Source: Phycisphaerae bacterium
GTDB lineage: Bacteria > Planctomycetota > Phycisphaerae > FEN-1346 > JAACEH01
Assembly (NCBI GenBank): GCA_012729015.1
Contig: JAAYDY010000109.1
Span: 1 to 62,456, forward strand
DNA length: 62,456 nt
Direction of reading: 5' to 3'
Within the stretch, counting starts at the first letter, position 1. The number at the start of each line of letters is the position of its first letter. The notes under the pieces are model-generated. The model was given only the letters and a program-made list of their open reading frames with translations. It ran no database searches and was not told the origin of the DNA. The translations under genes and the position numbers were made by a program. Shown piece by piece: positions 17,617 to 25,930 of this stretch.

Positions 17617-19026
17617 TCAGACGATGTATTTCCTCGATCCCTTGAGCGACCGGATTTCCTTCCGGGCGGCGGCGTATCCCTTGCGTCCCATCAGGGCGTA
17701 GGTAGCGATCTTGCCTTCCTCCACCCCCGGCTGGTCGTAGGTGTTGATGCCCAGCAATTCACCGGCGAACGACGTCTGCACCATCAGCATGTACAACAAC
17801 TGGCCGACCGTGTACTCGTTGACCACCGGCAACGTGATCGTCACGTTCGGCCGCTGGCTCTTGGTCAGGGCGAACGTCGTGGCCCGTCGCTCGGCGTCCA
17901 TCAGTTCGCCCATCGTGTGCCCACCCAGGTACCCGCAGCCCTCCACGTCGCCGAATGCCTTGGGGATGGCGATGTCGCAGCCGAAGTCGCCGACGGCCAG
18001 CAGTGTGAACACCTTGTCGTTCGGCCCCTCGCGATAGAGCTGGACCTGGCTGTGCTGGTCGGTCACGCCCAGGGCCTTGATCGGCGTCGGGCCGACGCAT
18101 TCGGACTTGCTGCCGCGTGTGCGAATCTTGCCGAGGCTCTCGGCCCAGAGCTGGCGGTACCAGTCGGCCACGTCGCGCAGCGCCTGGCTGTAGGGCATCA
18201 TGACGCTCATTGGCTTGCCGCGCTGGTAGCACAGGTACTGAATCGCCGCCGACAGGAACGCCGGGTTCTCGCGGAGCCGGGGCGTTTCGCAGCGGCGGTC
18301 CATGGCGGCTGCGCCCTCCAGCAGCGCCTTGATGTCGATGCCCACCATGGCCAGCGGAAAGAGGCCCACGGGGCTGAGCACGCTGAATCGGCCGCCCACG
18401 CCGTCGGGCACAGGGAACGTCTCGTAGCCTTCCTGCTCGGCGATGGGACGCAGGTACCCCTTGGCCTGGTCGGTGATGGCGACGACGTTCCGCGCGTACT
18501 TGGCGCCGAGCCGCTTCTTCAGCAGTTCGCGGCAAATCATGAACTGGGCCATCGTCTCGGCCGTGCTGCCCGACTTGCTGATCGGCACGAAGAGCGACCG
18601 GGCCGGATCGATTGTCTCCAGCATCGCCGCGAACTGGGCCGGGTCGATATTGTCCATGACGAACAGCCGCGGCGACTTCCGTTGCTTCTTGTCCAGCAGC
18701 GACGCGTACGGCTTGGCGCAGGCGGTGTAGATGGCCGTGGCCCCGAGGGCCGACCCGCCGATGCCCAGCACGACGACGTTGTCGAAACGGCCGCGCTTGC
18801 GCGCCACGCTCGCCGCAATCGCCTTCGCGTGATCGTCGCGGTAGGGCAGGTCGCGGTACGGCAGCTTCCCCGCCGCACGCTGCGCCGCCAGCAGGGCCGC
18901 GATGCGCGGCGCCTTCGCGGCGATGCCGTCAATCGCCGCGGCCGTCAGGCCGTGCGACTTGCCGACCGCGCTGGTCAGTACGTTGTTGTAGTCCAGGGTA
19001 ATCTGCGGGGTTTTCCTAGCGGCCAT
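17617..19026 (-). CDS. pgi: Glucose-6-phosphate isomerase
   Basis: The enzyme interconverts glucose 6-phosphate and fructose 6-phosphate in glycolysis and gluconeogenesis. The 469-aa protein has the SIS-type segments VVLGIGGSALGATAIY and PISKSGSTAETMAQF. It also has EGYETFPVPDGVGGRFSVLS and, near the C-terminus, the pgi-type DQPGVEEGK. It belongs to the shorter bacterial/archaeal-type pgi group. GAGGAG lies directly before the ATG at 19026. A promoter with a palindrome over its -10 box lies upstream. Confidence 0.94.
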   Translation of the reverse strand: MAARKTPQITLDYNNVLTSAVGKSHGLTAAAIDGIAAKAPRIAALLAAQRAAGKLPYRDLPYRDDHAKAIAASVARKRGRFDNVVVLGIGGSALGATAIYTACAKPYASLLDKKQRKSPRLFVMDNIDPAQFAAMLETIDPARSLFVPISKSGSTAETMAQFMICRELLKKRLGAKYARNVVAITDQAKGYLRPIAEQEGYETFPVPDGVGGRFSVLSPVGLFPLAMVGIDIKALLEGAAAMDRRCETPRLRENPAFLSAAIQYLCYQRGKPMSVMMPYSQALRDVADWYRQLWAESLGKIRTRGSKSECVGPTPIKALGVTDQHSQVQLYREGPNDKVFTLLAVGDFGCDIAIPKAFGDVEGCGYLGGHTMGELMDAERRATTFALTKSQRPNVTITLPVVNEYTVGQLLYMLMVQTSFAGELLGINTYDQPGVEEGKIATYALMGRKGYAAARKEIRSLKGSRKYIV

Positions 19027-19064
19027 GGGTTCTCCTCTCCACGGTAGTGTCGCCTGCCTCAATG

Positions 19065-19103
19065 ACGGGGAGCTATCATAGCTCCCCGTGCCCCGGAAGT
19101 AAA
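19065..19103 (-). promoter_or_regulatory. pgi promoter with palindromic operator-like site
   Basis: On the minus strand TTTACT (19103-19098) and TATGAT (19080-19075) are 17 bp apart. The -10 box lies in the centre of a perfect 11-bp inverted repeat: ACGGGGAGCTA at 19065-19075 and TAGCTCCCCGT at 19079-19089. A protein bound there would block transcription. The same hairpin could also end uvrD transcription. Confidence 0.5.
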
Positions 19104-19120
19104 CGGGGCGATACGCACGG

Positions 19121-19217
19121 GGTGCACTAGCGTCTTGGGGCCGTACCGTGGCACGGGCATCTTGCCCGTGAGTGGCAGGGGCATCCTGCCCCTGCTTCCC
19201 CAAAACGTTAATGCACC
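19121..19217. repeat. Dispersed palindromic repeat, copy 1 (complete)
   Basis: The terminal arms GGTGCACTAGCGTCTTGGGG (19121-19140) and CCCCAAAACGTTAATGCACC (19198-19217) are imperfect inverted copies. Between them are two hairpins: CACGGGC/GCCCGTG (19152-19170) and GCAGGGGC/GCCCCTGC (19175-19195). Related sequences occur at 28166-28263 and 60929-60968. The layout is that of a REPIN- or MITE-like unit. Confidence 0.8.
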
Positions 19218-19229
19218 CATACGCGCGTC

Positions 19230-21509
19230 CTATCGCCTGGCCAGTATCTCCAGTCGCGCATGCTGCGCCACGAACTTCTTCTCGCCGATGTTCGGAAACC
19301 GCACGCCCACCTTCAGCGAATCGCCCGAGCCGGTCACCTCGAACACCGTGCCGATGCCGTACGTCGGATGCTTCACGAGCTGATTGGGCTTGTACGGCGA
19401 TTCGTCCTGGGGCAGGGCGGCTCGCAAGCGGGCCTCCTCCTCCCGATCGGCCTGAGCGGTTCGCGCCGCGGCGGCCGGCTGACGCGGCGCGGGATACCGC
19501 CGTGTCGTGCCGACCTCGCGACGGCTGTCGCGACGAACGCCGAACACCGGCGCCGACGACGAGAATCGTGCCAGCGACTGACGCTCGACCCCCACATCGC
19601 CGATCTCGCGAAGAAACACGCTCGGCATCTGCCGGTTGGTTTGCCCGCGCTGCATCCGATATCGCGCGTGAAGCAGCGTCAGCCGCGACTTCGCACGTGT
19701 GATGCCGACAAAGCACAGACGCCGTTCCTCTTCCAGATCCCGGCCCTCCTCCTCGGCCATCGCGTGAGGCAACACACCCTGTTCCAGCCCCACTATGTAC
19801 ACTATGGGGAACTCCAGTCCCTTGGCCGCGTGCAGTGTCATCAGATGTACCTTCGGTCGCTCCTCGTGCACGTCGTCCTGGTCGCTTACCAGCGACACGC
19901 GCTCCAGGAACCGCATCAGCGGCGTGACGCCCTCGCTCTCGGCGTCCGTCGCCTCCTCGTCCTGCTCCGCGTCGAAGCTCGCTGCCACGTTCACCAGCTC
20001 GTTGACGTTGGCCACGCGGTCTTCCTCGCCGCCCTCCAGCTTGCGGCAATACTCGTCAAAGTCCGTCAGACGCACGACGTCGATGACCAATTGCTTCATC
20101 CGCACGCGGTCCAGCGTCGCCATGTCGTCGAGCAGCTTCACGAAATCGCCGACGGACTTCTGCGCCCGGGCGTTCAGGTCGGCCACCTCGCCCACCCTGC
20201 GACACGCCTCGAGCATCGACACTCCGCGCTCCGCGGCAAACCCCTCCAGCCGCTTCACCGTCGTGTCTCCGATCCCGCGTGTCGGCACGTTGACGATCCG
20301 CAGCAACGCCAGGTCGTCGGCGGGATTCGCCAGCAGACGCAGGTATGCCACCAGCGCCCGGACCTCCTGTCGCTCGTAAAAGCTGGAGCCGCGCACAATC
20401 TCATGCGGGATGCCTGCGGCCCGCAGGGCATCCTCAAGCGCGCGGCTCAGGCTGTTCACGCGGTAGAACACCGCCACGTCGGCGTAGTTGCCCGCCGCGC
20501 GGCACTCGCGGCGGATGTCCTCGGCCACCTCCCGGGCCTCGTCCTCCGCCGTATCCACTTCGACGACGCGCACCGGACGCCCGTTGGGGTTTTCCGTGAA
20601 CAGGTCCTTCGCCTTCCGCTTCCGGTTGCGGGCAATGAGACTTCCGGCCGCGCCCAGAATCTGCGGCGTACTCCGGTAGTTCCGCTCCAGCCGGATGACA
20701 CGGCAGCCTGCGAAGTCTTTCTCGAAATCCAAAATGTTGTGAATGTTCGCCCCGCGCCAGCCGTAGATCGACTGGTCCGGATCGCCCGTGGCGCAAATGT
20801 TCCCGTGCCCCTCGGCGATGCGGCGGGCAATCTGGTACTGAGCCTCGTTCGTGTCCTGGTACTCGTCGATCAGCACATAGCGAAACCGATCCTGGAGCAG
20901 CCCTCGGAACGCCTCGTTGTCGCGAAGCCCCATGGCCACCTTCATCAGCAGATCGTCGAAGTCCATCGCATTGGCAGACCGCAGCGTATCCTGGTAGGCC
21001 GTGTAGATCTTCGCTACGTTCTTGCTGGAGTAGTCGCCGGCGTACTTGCTGAACTCGGCCGCCGTTTCGAGCCGATTCTTCAGGTGGCTGATGCGCCCCT
21101 GAATCTTGTCCGGCGACCAGTTCGTCGTGTCCAGCCCCTGCCGCTCGATGGCCTGCTTGACGGCTCGGACCGACTCGCTCTGCGTGTAGATCGTGAAATC
21201 GTTCGCCACGCCCAGCGCGTCGCCGTACACCCGAAGCATCCGCGCGCAGAACGCATGGAACGTTGCGACGGTCAGCCCGCGTATCGGAACCAGCGCGGCA
21301 ATGCGCTCGCGCATCTCGGCGGCCGCCTTGTTCGTGAACGTGATTGCCAGCACCTGGCGGTCGGGTATTCCCTGGCTCAGCAGGTAGGCGACGCGCCGCG
21401 TGATGACGCGCGTCTTGCCGCTCCCGGCCCCGGCCAGCACCAGAAGCGGTCCTTCCACATGAGTCGCCGCCTCGCGCTGGGCGGCCGTCAGATCGGCGAG
21501 ATAGTCCAT
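19230..21509 (-). CDS. pcrA: UvrD/PcrA-type DNA helicase
   Basis: This 3'-5' superfamily 1 helicase is used in repair and in clearing replication blocks. The 759-aa protein has all expected motifs: GAGSGKTR (Walker A), TFTNKAAAEMRER, IDEYQDTNEAQ (Walker B), GDPDQSIYGWRGA, TLHAAKGLEFPIVY and FVGITRAKSRL. A C-terminal Tudor-like segment (KHPTYGIGTVFEV...VRFPNIGEKKF) is typical of PcrA. ATG at 21509 (MDYLADLTAAQ) is used; a longer frame to 21614 has no matching homology. Confidence 0.95.
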   Translation of the reverse strand: MDYLADLTAAQREAATHVEGPLLVLAGAGSGKTRVITRRVAYLLSQGIPDRQVLAITFTNKAAAEMRERIAALVPIRGLTVATFHAFCARMLRVYGDALGVANDFTIYTQSESVRAVKQAIERQGLDTTNWSPDKIQGRISHLKNRLETAAEFSKYAGDYSSKNVAKIYTAYQDTLRSANAMDFDDLLMKVAMGLRDNEAFRGLLQDRFRYVLIDEYQDTNEAQYQIARRIAEGHGNICATGDPDQSIYGWRGANIHNILDFEKDFAGCRVIRLERNYRSTPQILGAAGSLIARNRKRKAKDLFTENPNGRPVRVVEVDTAEDEAREVAEDIRRECRAAGNYADVAVFYRVNSLSRALEDALRAAGIPHEIVRGSSFYERQEVRALVAYLRLLANPADDLALLRIVNVPTRGIGDTTVKRLEGFAAERGVSMLEACRRVGEVADLNARAQKSVGDFVKLLDDMATLDRVRMKQLVIDVVRLTDFDEYCRKLEGGEEDRVANVNELVNVAASFDAEQDEEATDAESEGVTPLMRFLERVSLVSDQDDVHEERPKVHLMTLHAAKGLEFPIVYIVGLEQGVLPHAMAEEEGRDLEEERRLCFVGITRAKSRLTLLHARYRMQRGQTNRQMPSVFLREIGDVGVERQSLARFSSSAPVFGVRRDSRREVGTTRRYPAPRQPAAAARTAQADREEEARLRAALPQDESPYKPNQLVKHPTYGIGTVFEVTGSGDSLKVGVRFPNIGEKKFVAQHARLEILARR

Positions 21510-21560
21510 CCGTGCAGCTCTCTTCCTGGGTAGGCTGTGGGTCTCCACGCTGAGTCCGGC

Positions 21561-21589
21561 AGTATAGCACGCCGCCGCGGCCTCTCCAA
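21561..21589 (-). promoter_or_regulatory. Sigma-70-type promoter of the helicase gene
   Basis: On the minus strand TTGGAG (21589-21584) and TATACT (21566-21561) are 17 bp apart, 51 bp before the ATG. Confidence 0.55.
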
Positions 21590-21658
21590 GGCCGAGGTCC
21601 AAATTTGGTTGCAAATCCCCGCCACGGCCTCTACCTTACCGTCCCAGGGAGACCTCTC

Positions 21659-22051
21659 ATGGCCATTGTCGGACACGGTGTGGACATCATCGAAGTGGAT
21701 CGCATCGAGCGGATGATCGCCGACCACGCCGATCATTTTCTCGGACGCACGTTCACGGAGGCCGAAGTGGCCTTCGCCGGCCGCCGCAGAAAACGCCAGG
21801 CCGAGGTCTACGCCGGCCTCTTCGCCGCCAAGGAAGCCGTGATGAAGGCGCTCGGCACGGGCATGCGCCGCGGCGTGGCCTTCCGCGACATCGAAGTGCT
21901 CCATCAGCCCAGCGGCGAACCCTACGTCGTGCTCCACAACCGCACCGCCGAGGTCGCCCGCGAGCGCGGCATCGCCCGCCTCTGGATCAGCATCACCCAC
22001 ATCGAACGACTCGCCACCGCCAGCGCCATCGCCGTGGACGAAGCGGGCTGA
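21659..22051 (+). CDS. acpS: Holo-[acyl-carrier-protein] synthase
   Basis: The enzyme transfers 4'-phosphopantetheine from CoA to acyl carrier protein. The 130-aa protein has GHGVDIIEVDRIERM with the metal-binding aspartate, and FAAKEAVMKALGTGMR with the metal-binding glutamate. It has the usual length. ATG at 21659 follows a purine-rich AGGGAGA. It is divergent from the helicase gene. Confidence 0.92.
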   Translation: MAIVGHGVDIIEVDRIERMIADHADHFLGRTFTEAEVAFAGRRRKRQAEVYAGLFAAKEAVMKALGTGMRRGVAFRDIEVLHQPSGEPYVVLHNRTAEVARERGIARLWISITHIERLATASAIAVDEAG

Positions 22052-22075
22052 ACCTGATGCCATGGAGTGCGTAGG

Positions 22076-22199
22076 GTGGCTGCTTGCAGCCACGCGCGAC
22101 GTGCCGACCTCGTCCCTGCCGGGCGCCATAGTTGCTTGACGTAGATCCGTAGGAATCCAGTGAGCCCACGCTGGATGTTGGGCGGCTCCCGAGCCGCCC
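22076..22199. terminator. Hairpin cluster between convergent acpS and the hydrolase gene
   Basis: Two perfect stems are present: GTGGCTGC tt GCAGCCAC (22076-22093) and GGGCGGCTC cc GAGCCGCCC (22180-22199). A phrase GCGCCAT(A/G)G..GCTTGACG occurs twice (about 22125 and 22215). No gene is seen in 22052-22273. Bidirectional termination is likely. Confidence 0.45.
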
Positions 22200-22273
22200 C
22201 TGCGGTGATGCCCGGCGCCATGGCCGCTTGACGCAGTTCCCGAGCACCGTCGAGCTGCGGCCATAGAGGATGC

Positions 22274-23053
22274 TCACGTGTCCTGCTCATCCCGCGCCGT
22301 CAGTCGCAGGCCATCGTATCCCATCGCGACCCCTTCCGGCAGCATAGCATTCGTTGCGGCATGGTCCAGGTCGTGACAGATGTTCGTGAAGTACGTGCGG
22401 CGCGGACGCAGGCGACGGACCACTTCCAGCGACTCGGCCACCGTGAAATGCGTCGGGTGCGGCCGATGGCGAAGCGCCCCGAGGATCAGCACGTCCAATC
22501 CTTCGAGCAACTCCATCGACGAGTCCGGTATCTCGTTCACGTCGGTCACGTACGCGAACCGCCCGAACCGGTAGCCCAGGCAATCCCATCGCCCGTGGCG
22601 AACCGGCACCGGCGTCACCGTGCGGCCAAACAGGTCGAACGGTTCCGACACCACGTTGAAGCTCACGGCCGGAATCTCAAACGTCGCCGGCGAATCGCTC
22701 GTCTGCACGTACGGAAACATCATGTGCAGATGCTCCATCGTCTGGCGATTGCCGTAGCAGGGGATGGAGCGTTTCTGAAGGTTGCAGAACCGCCGCAACT
22801 CGTCAAACCCGCACACGTGGTCGGCGTGATGGTGCGTGAACAGCACCGCGTCCAGCCGATCGAGCCCGGCGGCGACGGCCTGGACGCGCAGGTCGAACGT
22901 CGTGTCGATCAGCACATGCCGACCGTCGTACGCCACCAGCACCGACGCTCGTGTGCGGTTGTTCTTCGGGTCGCTGCTGGTGCAGACCGGGCACCGGCAC
23001 CCGATCATCGGGATGCCGTGGCTCGTTCCGCTGCCGAGAATTGTGATGTCCAC
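22274..23053 (-). CDS. Metallo-beta-lactamase-fold hydrolase, PhnP-like
   Basis: The 259-aa protein starts LGSGTSHGIPMIGCRCPVC, typical of the PhnP/RNase Z-like group. It has the zinc motif FTHHHADHVCGFDEL, and further histidine/aspartate ligands in TDVNE and CHDLDH. PhnP itself is a cyclic ribose-phosphate phosphodiesterase; the substrate here is not clear. It follows topA by 23 bp on the same strand and is probably co-transcribed with it. Confidence 0.85.
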   Translation of the reverse strand: MDITILGSGTSHGIPMIGCRCPVCTSSDPKNNRTRASVLVAYDGRHVLIDTTFDLRVQAVAAGLDRLDAVLFTHHHADHVCGFDELRRFCNLQKRSIPCYGNRQTMEHLHMMFPYVQTSDSPATFEIPAVSFNVVSEPFDLFGRTVTPVPVRHGRWDCLGYRFGRFAYVTDVNEIPDSSMELLEGLDVLILGALRHRPHPTHFTVAESLEVVRRLRPRRTYFTNICHDLDHAATNAMLPEGVAMGYDGLRLTARDEQDT

Positions 23054-23076
23054 AGGAATCGCCGTCCTTTGGGGCG

Positions 23077-25683
23077 TCAGGACTGCCCGTCGTCTTCGTG
23101 GTCCGCGGACTTGTCGCCCCTGGCCGAGGCTTTCGATGGCCTGGCCGACTTCTCAGGCCGCTCGTCCCCCTCGGCCGGTTCCGCCTCAGCCGCCGCCTGC
23201 ATCGCATTGAATTGCGCTACCTGCTCCGCCGTGGCATCCTTGGCGTTCTTGCACTTCGGATACCCCGGGCACGCCAGGAACGGCCCCCGCCGGCTCATGC
23301 GAACCACCATCTTCCGCCCGCACTTGTCACACGCAACGTCCGTCTCCAGCGTGTGCCGCTTCGCCCGAGGCCGCCGCGCGCCGCCCTTGCCGGCCTTCTT
23401 CGGACCCAGCGGCAGCGTCCCGCGGCACTTCGGATACGCGCTGCACCCCAGAAACGGTTCGCCCCGGCTGAAACGCACCGTCATCGCCGCTCCGCACTCC
23501 GGGCACGACGGCATCGGCATCACCGCTTCCTCGGCTGTCGCAGGCAGCACCTGACCGCAGCTCTCCACGTCCGGGCACGCGAAGTAGACCGCCCCCCGAC
23601 GCGACTTCACCTTCACCAGCATCTTGCCGCACTTCGGGCATGGCTCGTTCGTCGCCTCGCCCTCCGGCGGTTTCCGCTTCGCCTTCTCGATGAACTTGCA
23701 CTTCGGATAGTTCTCGCACCCGACGAACATCCCGAATCGCCCGAGCCGCTCCATGAGCTTCCCGCCGCACTCCGGGCACGTCCGCCCTGTGTCCTTCGGC
23801 TGAACCGGGCTCTTGCCCATCTGCTCGCCGAACTGGGCCTTGAACTGCTCAATCTCTTCGGCGGTGGCCTCGCCGGTAGCCTTGCATTTCGGATACCCTG
23901 TGCACGAGCGGAACGGGCCGCGACGGCTCGAACGCACCACCATCGGACGCCCGCATTCCGGACACACGGCCTCGATCTTCATCTCCGCCTGGCCGCCAGC
24001 CTTCTCGATCTCCCCCTGGAACGGATCGTAGAACTCCTTCAGCACGTCCACGTAGCCCATGTCGCCCGTCTCGATCTTGTCGAGGTCGCCTTCCATGTGG
24101 CTGGTGAACTCGATGTCGAGAACCCTCGGGAAATGCTGCACGAGCCAGTCCGTCACGATCTTGCCAAGGTCCGTCGCCCAGTAGCGACGCTGCTTCTGCT
24201 CCACGTAGCCGCGTTCCTCGATCGTCGAGAGAATCGACGCATACGTGGACGGACGCCCGATGCCGCGGCTCTCCATCTCGCGGATCAACCCCGCCTCGCT
24301 GTAGCGCGGCGGGGGCTGCGTGAAATGCTGCGACGGCTTCAACTCCACCAGGTCCAGCGACGCCCCGGCATCCACCCGAGGCAGCATCTGCTCATCCTTG
24401 CCCAGACGCAGGCCCGTCACCCGCGTGTGACCGTCGTAGGTCAACGTGCGACCGATGGCCTTCAGCTCGCCCGACCCCGCCCGGATCGACAGGTCTGTCA
24501 CTTCCCACTCCGCCGGCTTCATCTGCGACGCCACGAACCGCTTCCAGATCAGGCTGTAGAGGTTGTACTGGTCCTCGGTCAGCGCCCCGCGGACCTCCTC
24601 GGGCAGAATCGATACGTCCGTCGGCCGGATCGCCTCGTGCGCCTCCTGGGCGCCGGCGCGCGACGTGAAGAAGTGCGGTTTCTCGGGCACGTACTCCGCC
24701 CCATACTGCCGCGCGATCAGCTCCCGGCACGCCGTCACCGCCGACGACGCGATGTGGTGGCTGTCGGTTCGCATGTACGTGATCAGCGCCGTCGGCCCGC
24801 GCTGAGGCAGATCCACGCCTTCGTAGAGCTGCTGGGCCACGCTCATGGTCCGGCGGCTCGCAAAACGCAACTGCGTCGAGGCCGCCTGCTGCAACTCGCT
24901 CGTCGTGAACGGCGGCGGAGCCTTGTCCTTGCGCGTCCGGACGGTGCGCTCAATGACCGTGTAGGACGCCTCGCGAAGCGCCCGGGCCACCGACTCGGCC
25001 TGGTCCCCCTGGACCGGCCGGAACTTCTCCCCGTCGTACTTGACCAGCTCCGCCACAAACCGCTGCGACTCATCCGTCACGCCTGCCGGAACCAGCGTGG
25101 CACGAATGCGCCAGTACTCCTCCGGCTTGAAAGCCTCGATCTCGCGTTCCCGCTCGACCACCAGCCGCACCGCCACGCTCTGAACGCGACCGGCGCTCAG
25201 GCCCCGGCGGACCCGACGCCACAGCAGCGGACTCAGCTTGTACCCCACCAGCCGGTCCAGTATCCGCCGTGCCTGCTGCGCATCCACCTTCTTCATGTCC
25301 ACGCGGCCGGGCTCGGCAAACGCCGCCTGGATCGCCGGCTTCGTGATTTCGTTGAACACCACGCGGTACGTCGTCTCGGGATCCAGCTTCAGCGCCTCGG
25401 CCAGGTGCCACGCAATGGCCTCGCCCTCGCGATCAAGGTCCGTCGCCAGGTAGACCGTGTCGGCCTTCTTCGCCGCGTCGCGCAGCTCCTTGACCAGCTT
25501 CGTCCGGTCGCGCGACACCGTGTACTTGGGCTTGAAGTTGTCCTCAATATCCACCCCCAGGGCCGATTTCGGCAGATCGCGGACGTGCCCCTTGGAGGCC
25601 TTCACCTCGTATCCGGCCCCAAGGTACTTCTTGATGGTCTTGGCCTTGGCCGGCGATTCGACCACTACCAGCGATTTCGCCAT
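23077..25683 (-). CDS. topA: DNA topoisomerase I with five zinc ribbons
   Basis: This type IA topoisomerase relaxes negative supercoils. The TOPRIM domain (VVESPAKAKTIKKYLG; DLDREGEAIAW) is followed by the catalytic tyrosine segment ALITYMRTDS near residue 300. The C-terminal third (from about residue 590) has five four-cysteine ribbons, each with a CPxCG-type knuckle. The 868-aa length is ordinary for a form with this many ribbons. ATG at 25683 has AGGAG 6 nt upstream; the TTG six bases earlier is not used. Confidence 0.96.
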   Translation of the reverse strand: MAKSLVVVESPAKAKTIKKYLGAGYEVKASKGHVRDLPKSALGVDIEDNFKPKYTVSRDRTKLVKELRDAAKKADTVYLATDLDREGEAIAWHLAEALKLDPETTYRVVFNEITKPAIQAAFAEPGRVDMKKVDAQQARRILDRLVGYKLSPLLWRRVRRGLSAGRVQSVAVRLVVEREREIEAFKPEEYWRIRATLVPAGVTDESQRFVAELVKYDGEKFRPVQGDQAESVARALREASYTVIERTVRTRKDKAPPPFTTSELQQAASTQLRFASRRTMSVAQQLYEGVDLPQRGPTALITYMRTDSHHIASSAVTACRELIARQYGAEYVPEKPHFFTSRAGAQEAHEAIRPTDVSILPEEVRGALTEDQYNLYSLIWKRFVASQMKPAEWEVTDLSIRAGSGELKAIGRTLTYDGHTRVTGLRLGKDEQMLPRVDAGASLDLVELKPSQHFTQPPPRYSEAGLIREMESRGIGRPSTYASILSTIEERGYVEQKQRRYWATDLGKIVTDWLVQHFPRVLDIEFTSHMEGDLDKIETGDMGYVDVLKEFYDPFQGEIEKAGGQAEMKIEAVCPECGRPMVVRSSRRGPFRSCTGYPKCKATGEATAEEIEQFKAQFGEQMGKSPVQPKDTGRTCPECGGKLMERLGRFGMFVGCENYPKCKFIEKAKRKPPEGEATNEPCPKCGKMLVKVKSRRGAVYFACPDVESCGQVLPATAEEAVMPMPSCPECGAAMTVRFSRGEPFLGCSAYPKCRGTLPLGPKKAGKGGARRPRAKRHTLETDVACDKCGRKMVVRMSRRGPFLACPGYPKCKNAKDATAEQVAQFNAMQAAAEAEPAEGDERPEKSARPSKASARGDKSADHEDDGQS

Positions 25684-25756
25684 GGACAACTCCTGACTGC
25701 GTGTGAGCCGTTGCTCCGGGTTGTCTGGGGACAGCGGTCCGACGCCGGGCGTGGTG

Positions 25757-25786
25757 ATTTAATCAGATGCCGATTGCCGGTGTCAA
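25757..25786 (-). promoter_or_regulatory. Probable topA promoter
   Basis: On the minus strand the -35 box TTGACA (25786-25781) is perfect. It is followed 17-18 bp later by an AT-rich -10 region (ATTAAAT, 25763-25757). Confidence 0.5.
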
Positions 25787-25841
25787 GACCAATCCGCAGC
25801 CGCCCCAGGCGACCGGCCGCCGCGCCGGACCCCGTTTTTCG

Positions 25842-25870
25842 TTGAATTGGCCGCCCCGGGAGGCTACAGT
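25842..25870 (+). promoter_or_regulatory. Sigma-70-type promoter of the PpiD/SurA-like gene
   Basis: TTGAAT (25842-25847) and TACAGT (25865-25870) are 17 bp apart, 60 bp before the ATG. Confidence 0.5.
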
Positions 25871-25930
25871 ATCGCCTTTGGCACTCAGTTCCCCACCGGG
25901 CACACGGACGCCCGACACAAGGAGACTTTC

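Noticed and set aside
19130..19383. Frame coding for a GTGILPVSGRGILPLL-type peptide
   Set aside because: This is the chance translation of the dispersed palindromic repeat, a known source of false genes.
23084..23580. Zinc ribbon tail of topA as a separate or foreign gene
   Set aside because: The frame is continuous with topA, and multiple C-terminal ribbons are ordinary for bacterial topoisomerase I.
23098..25845. 915-codon plus-strand frame opposite topA
   Set aside because: It is antisense to an unmistakable topoisomerase and has no signals for translation.
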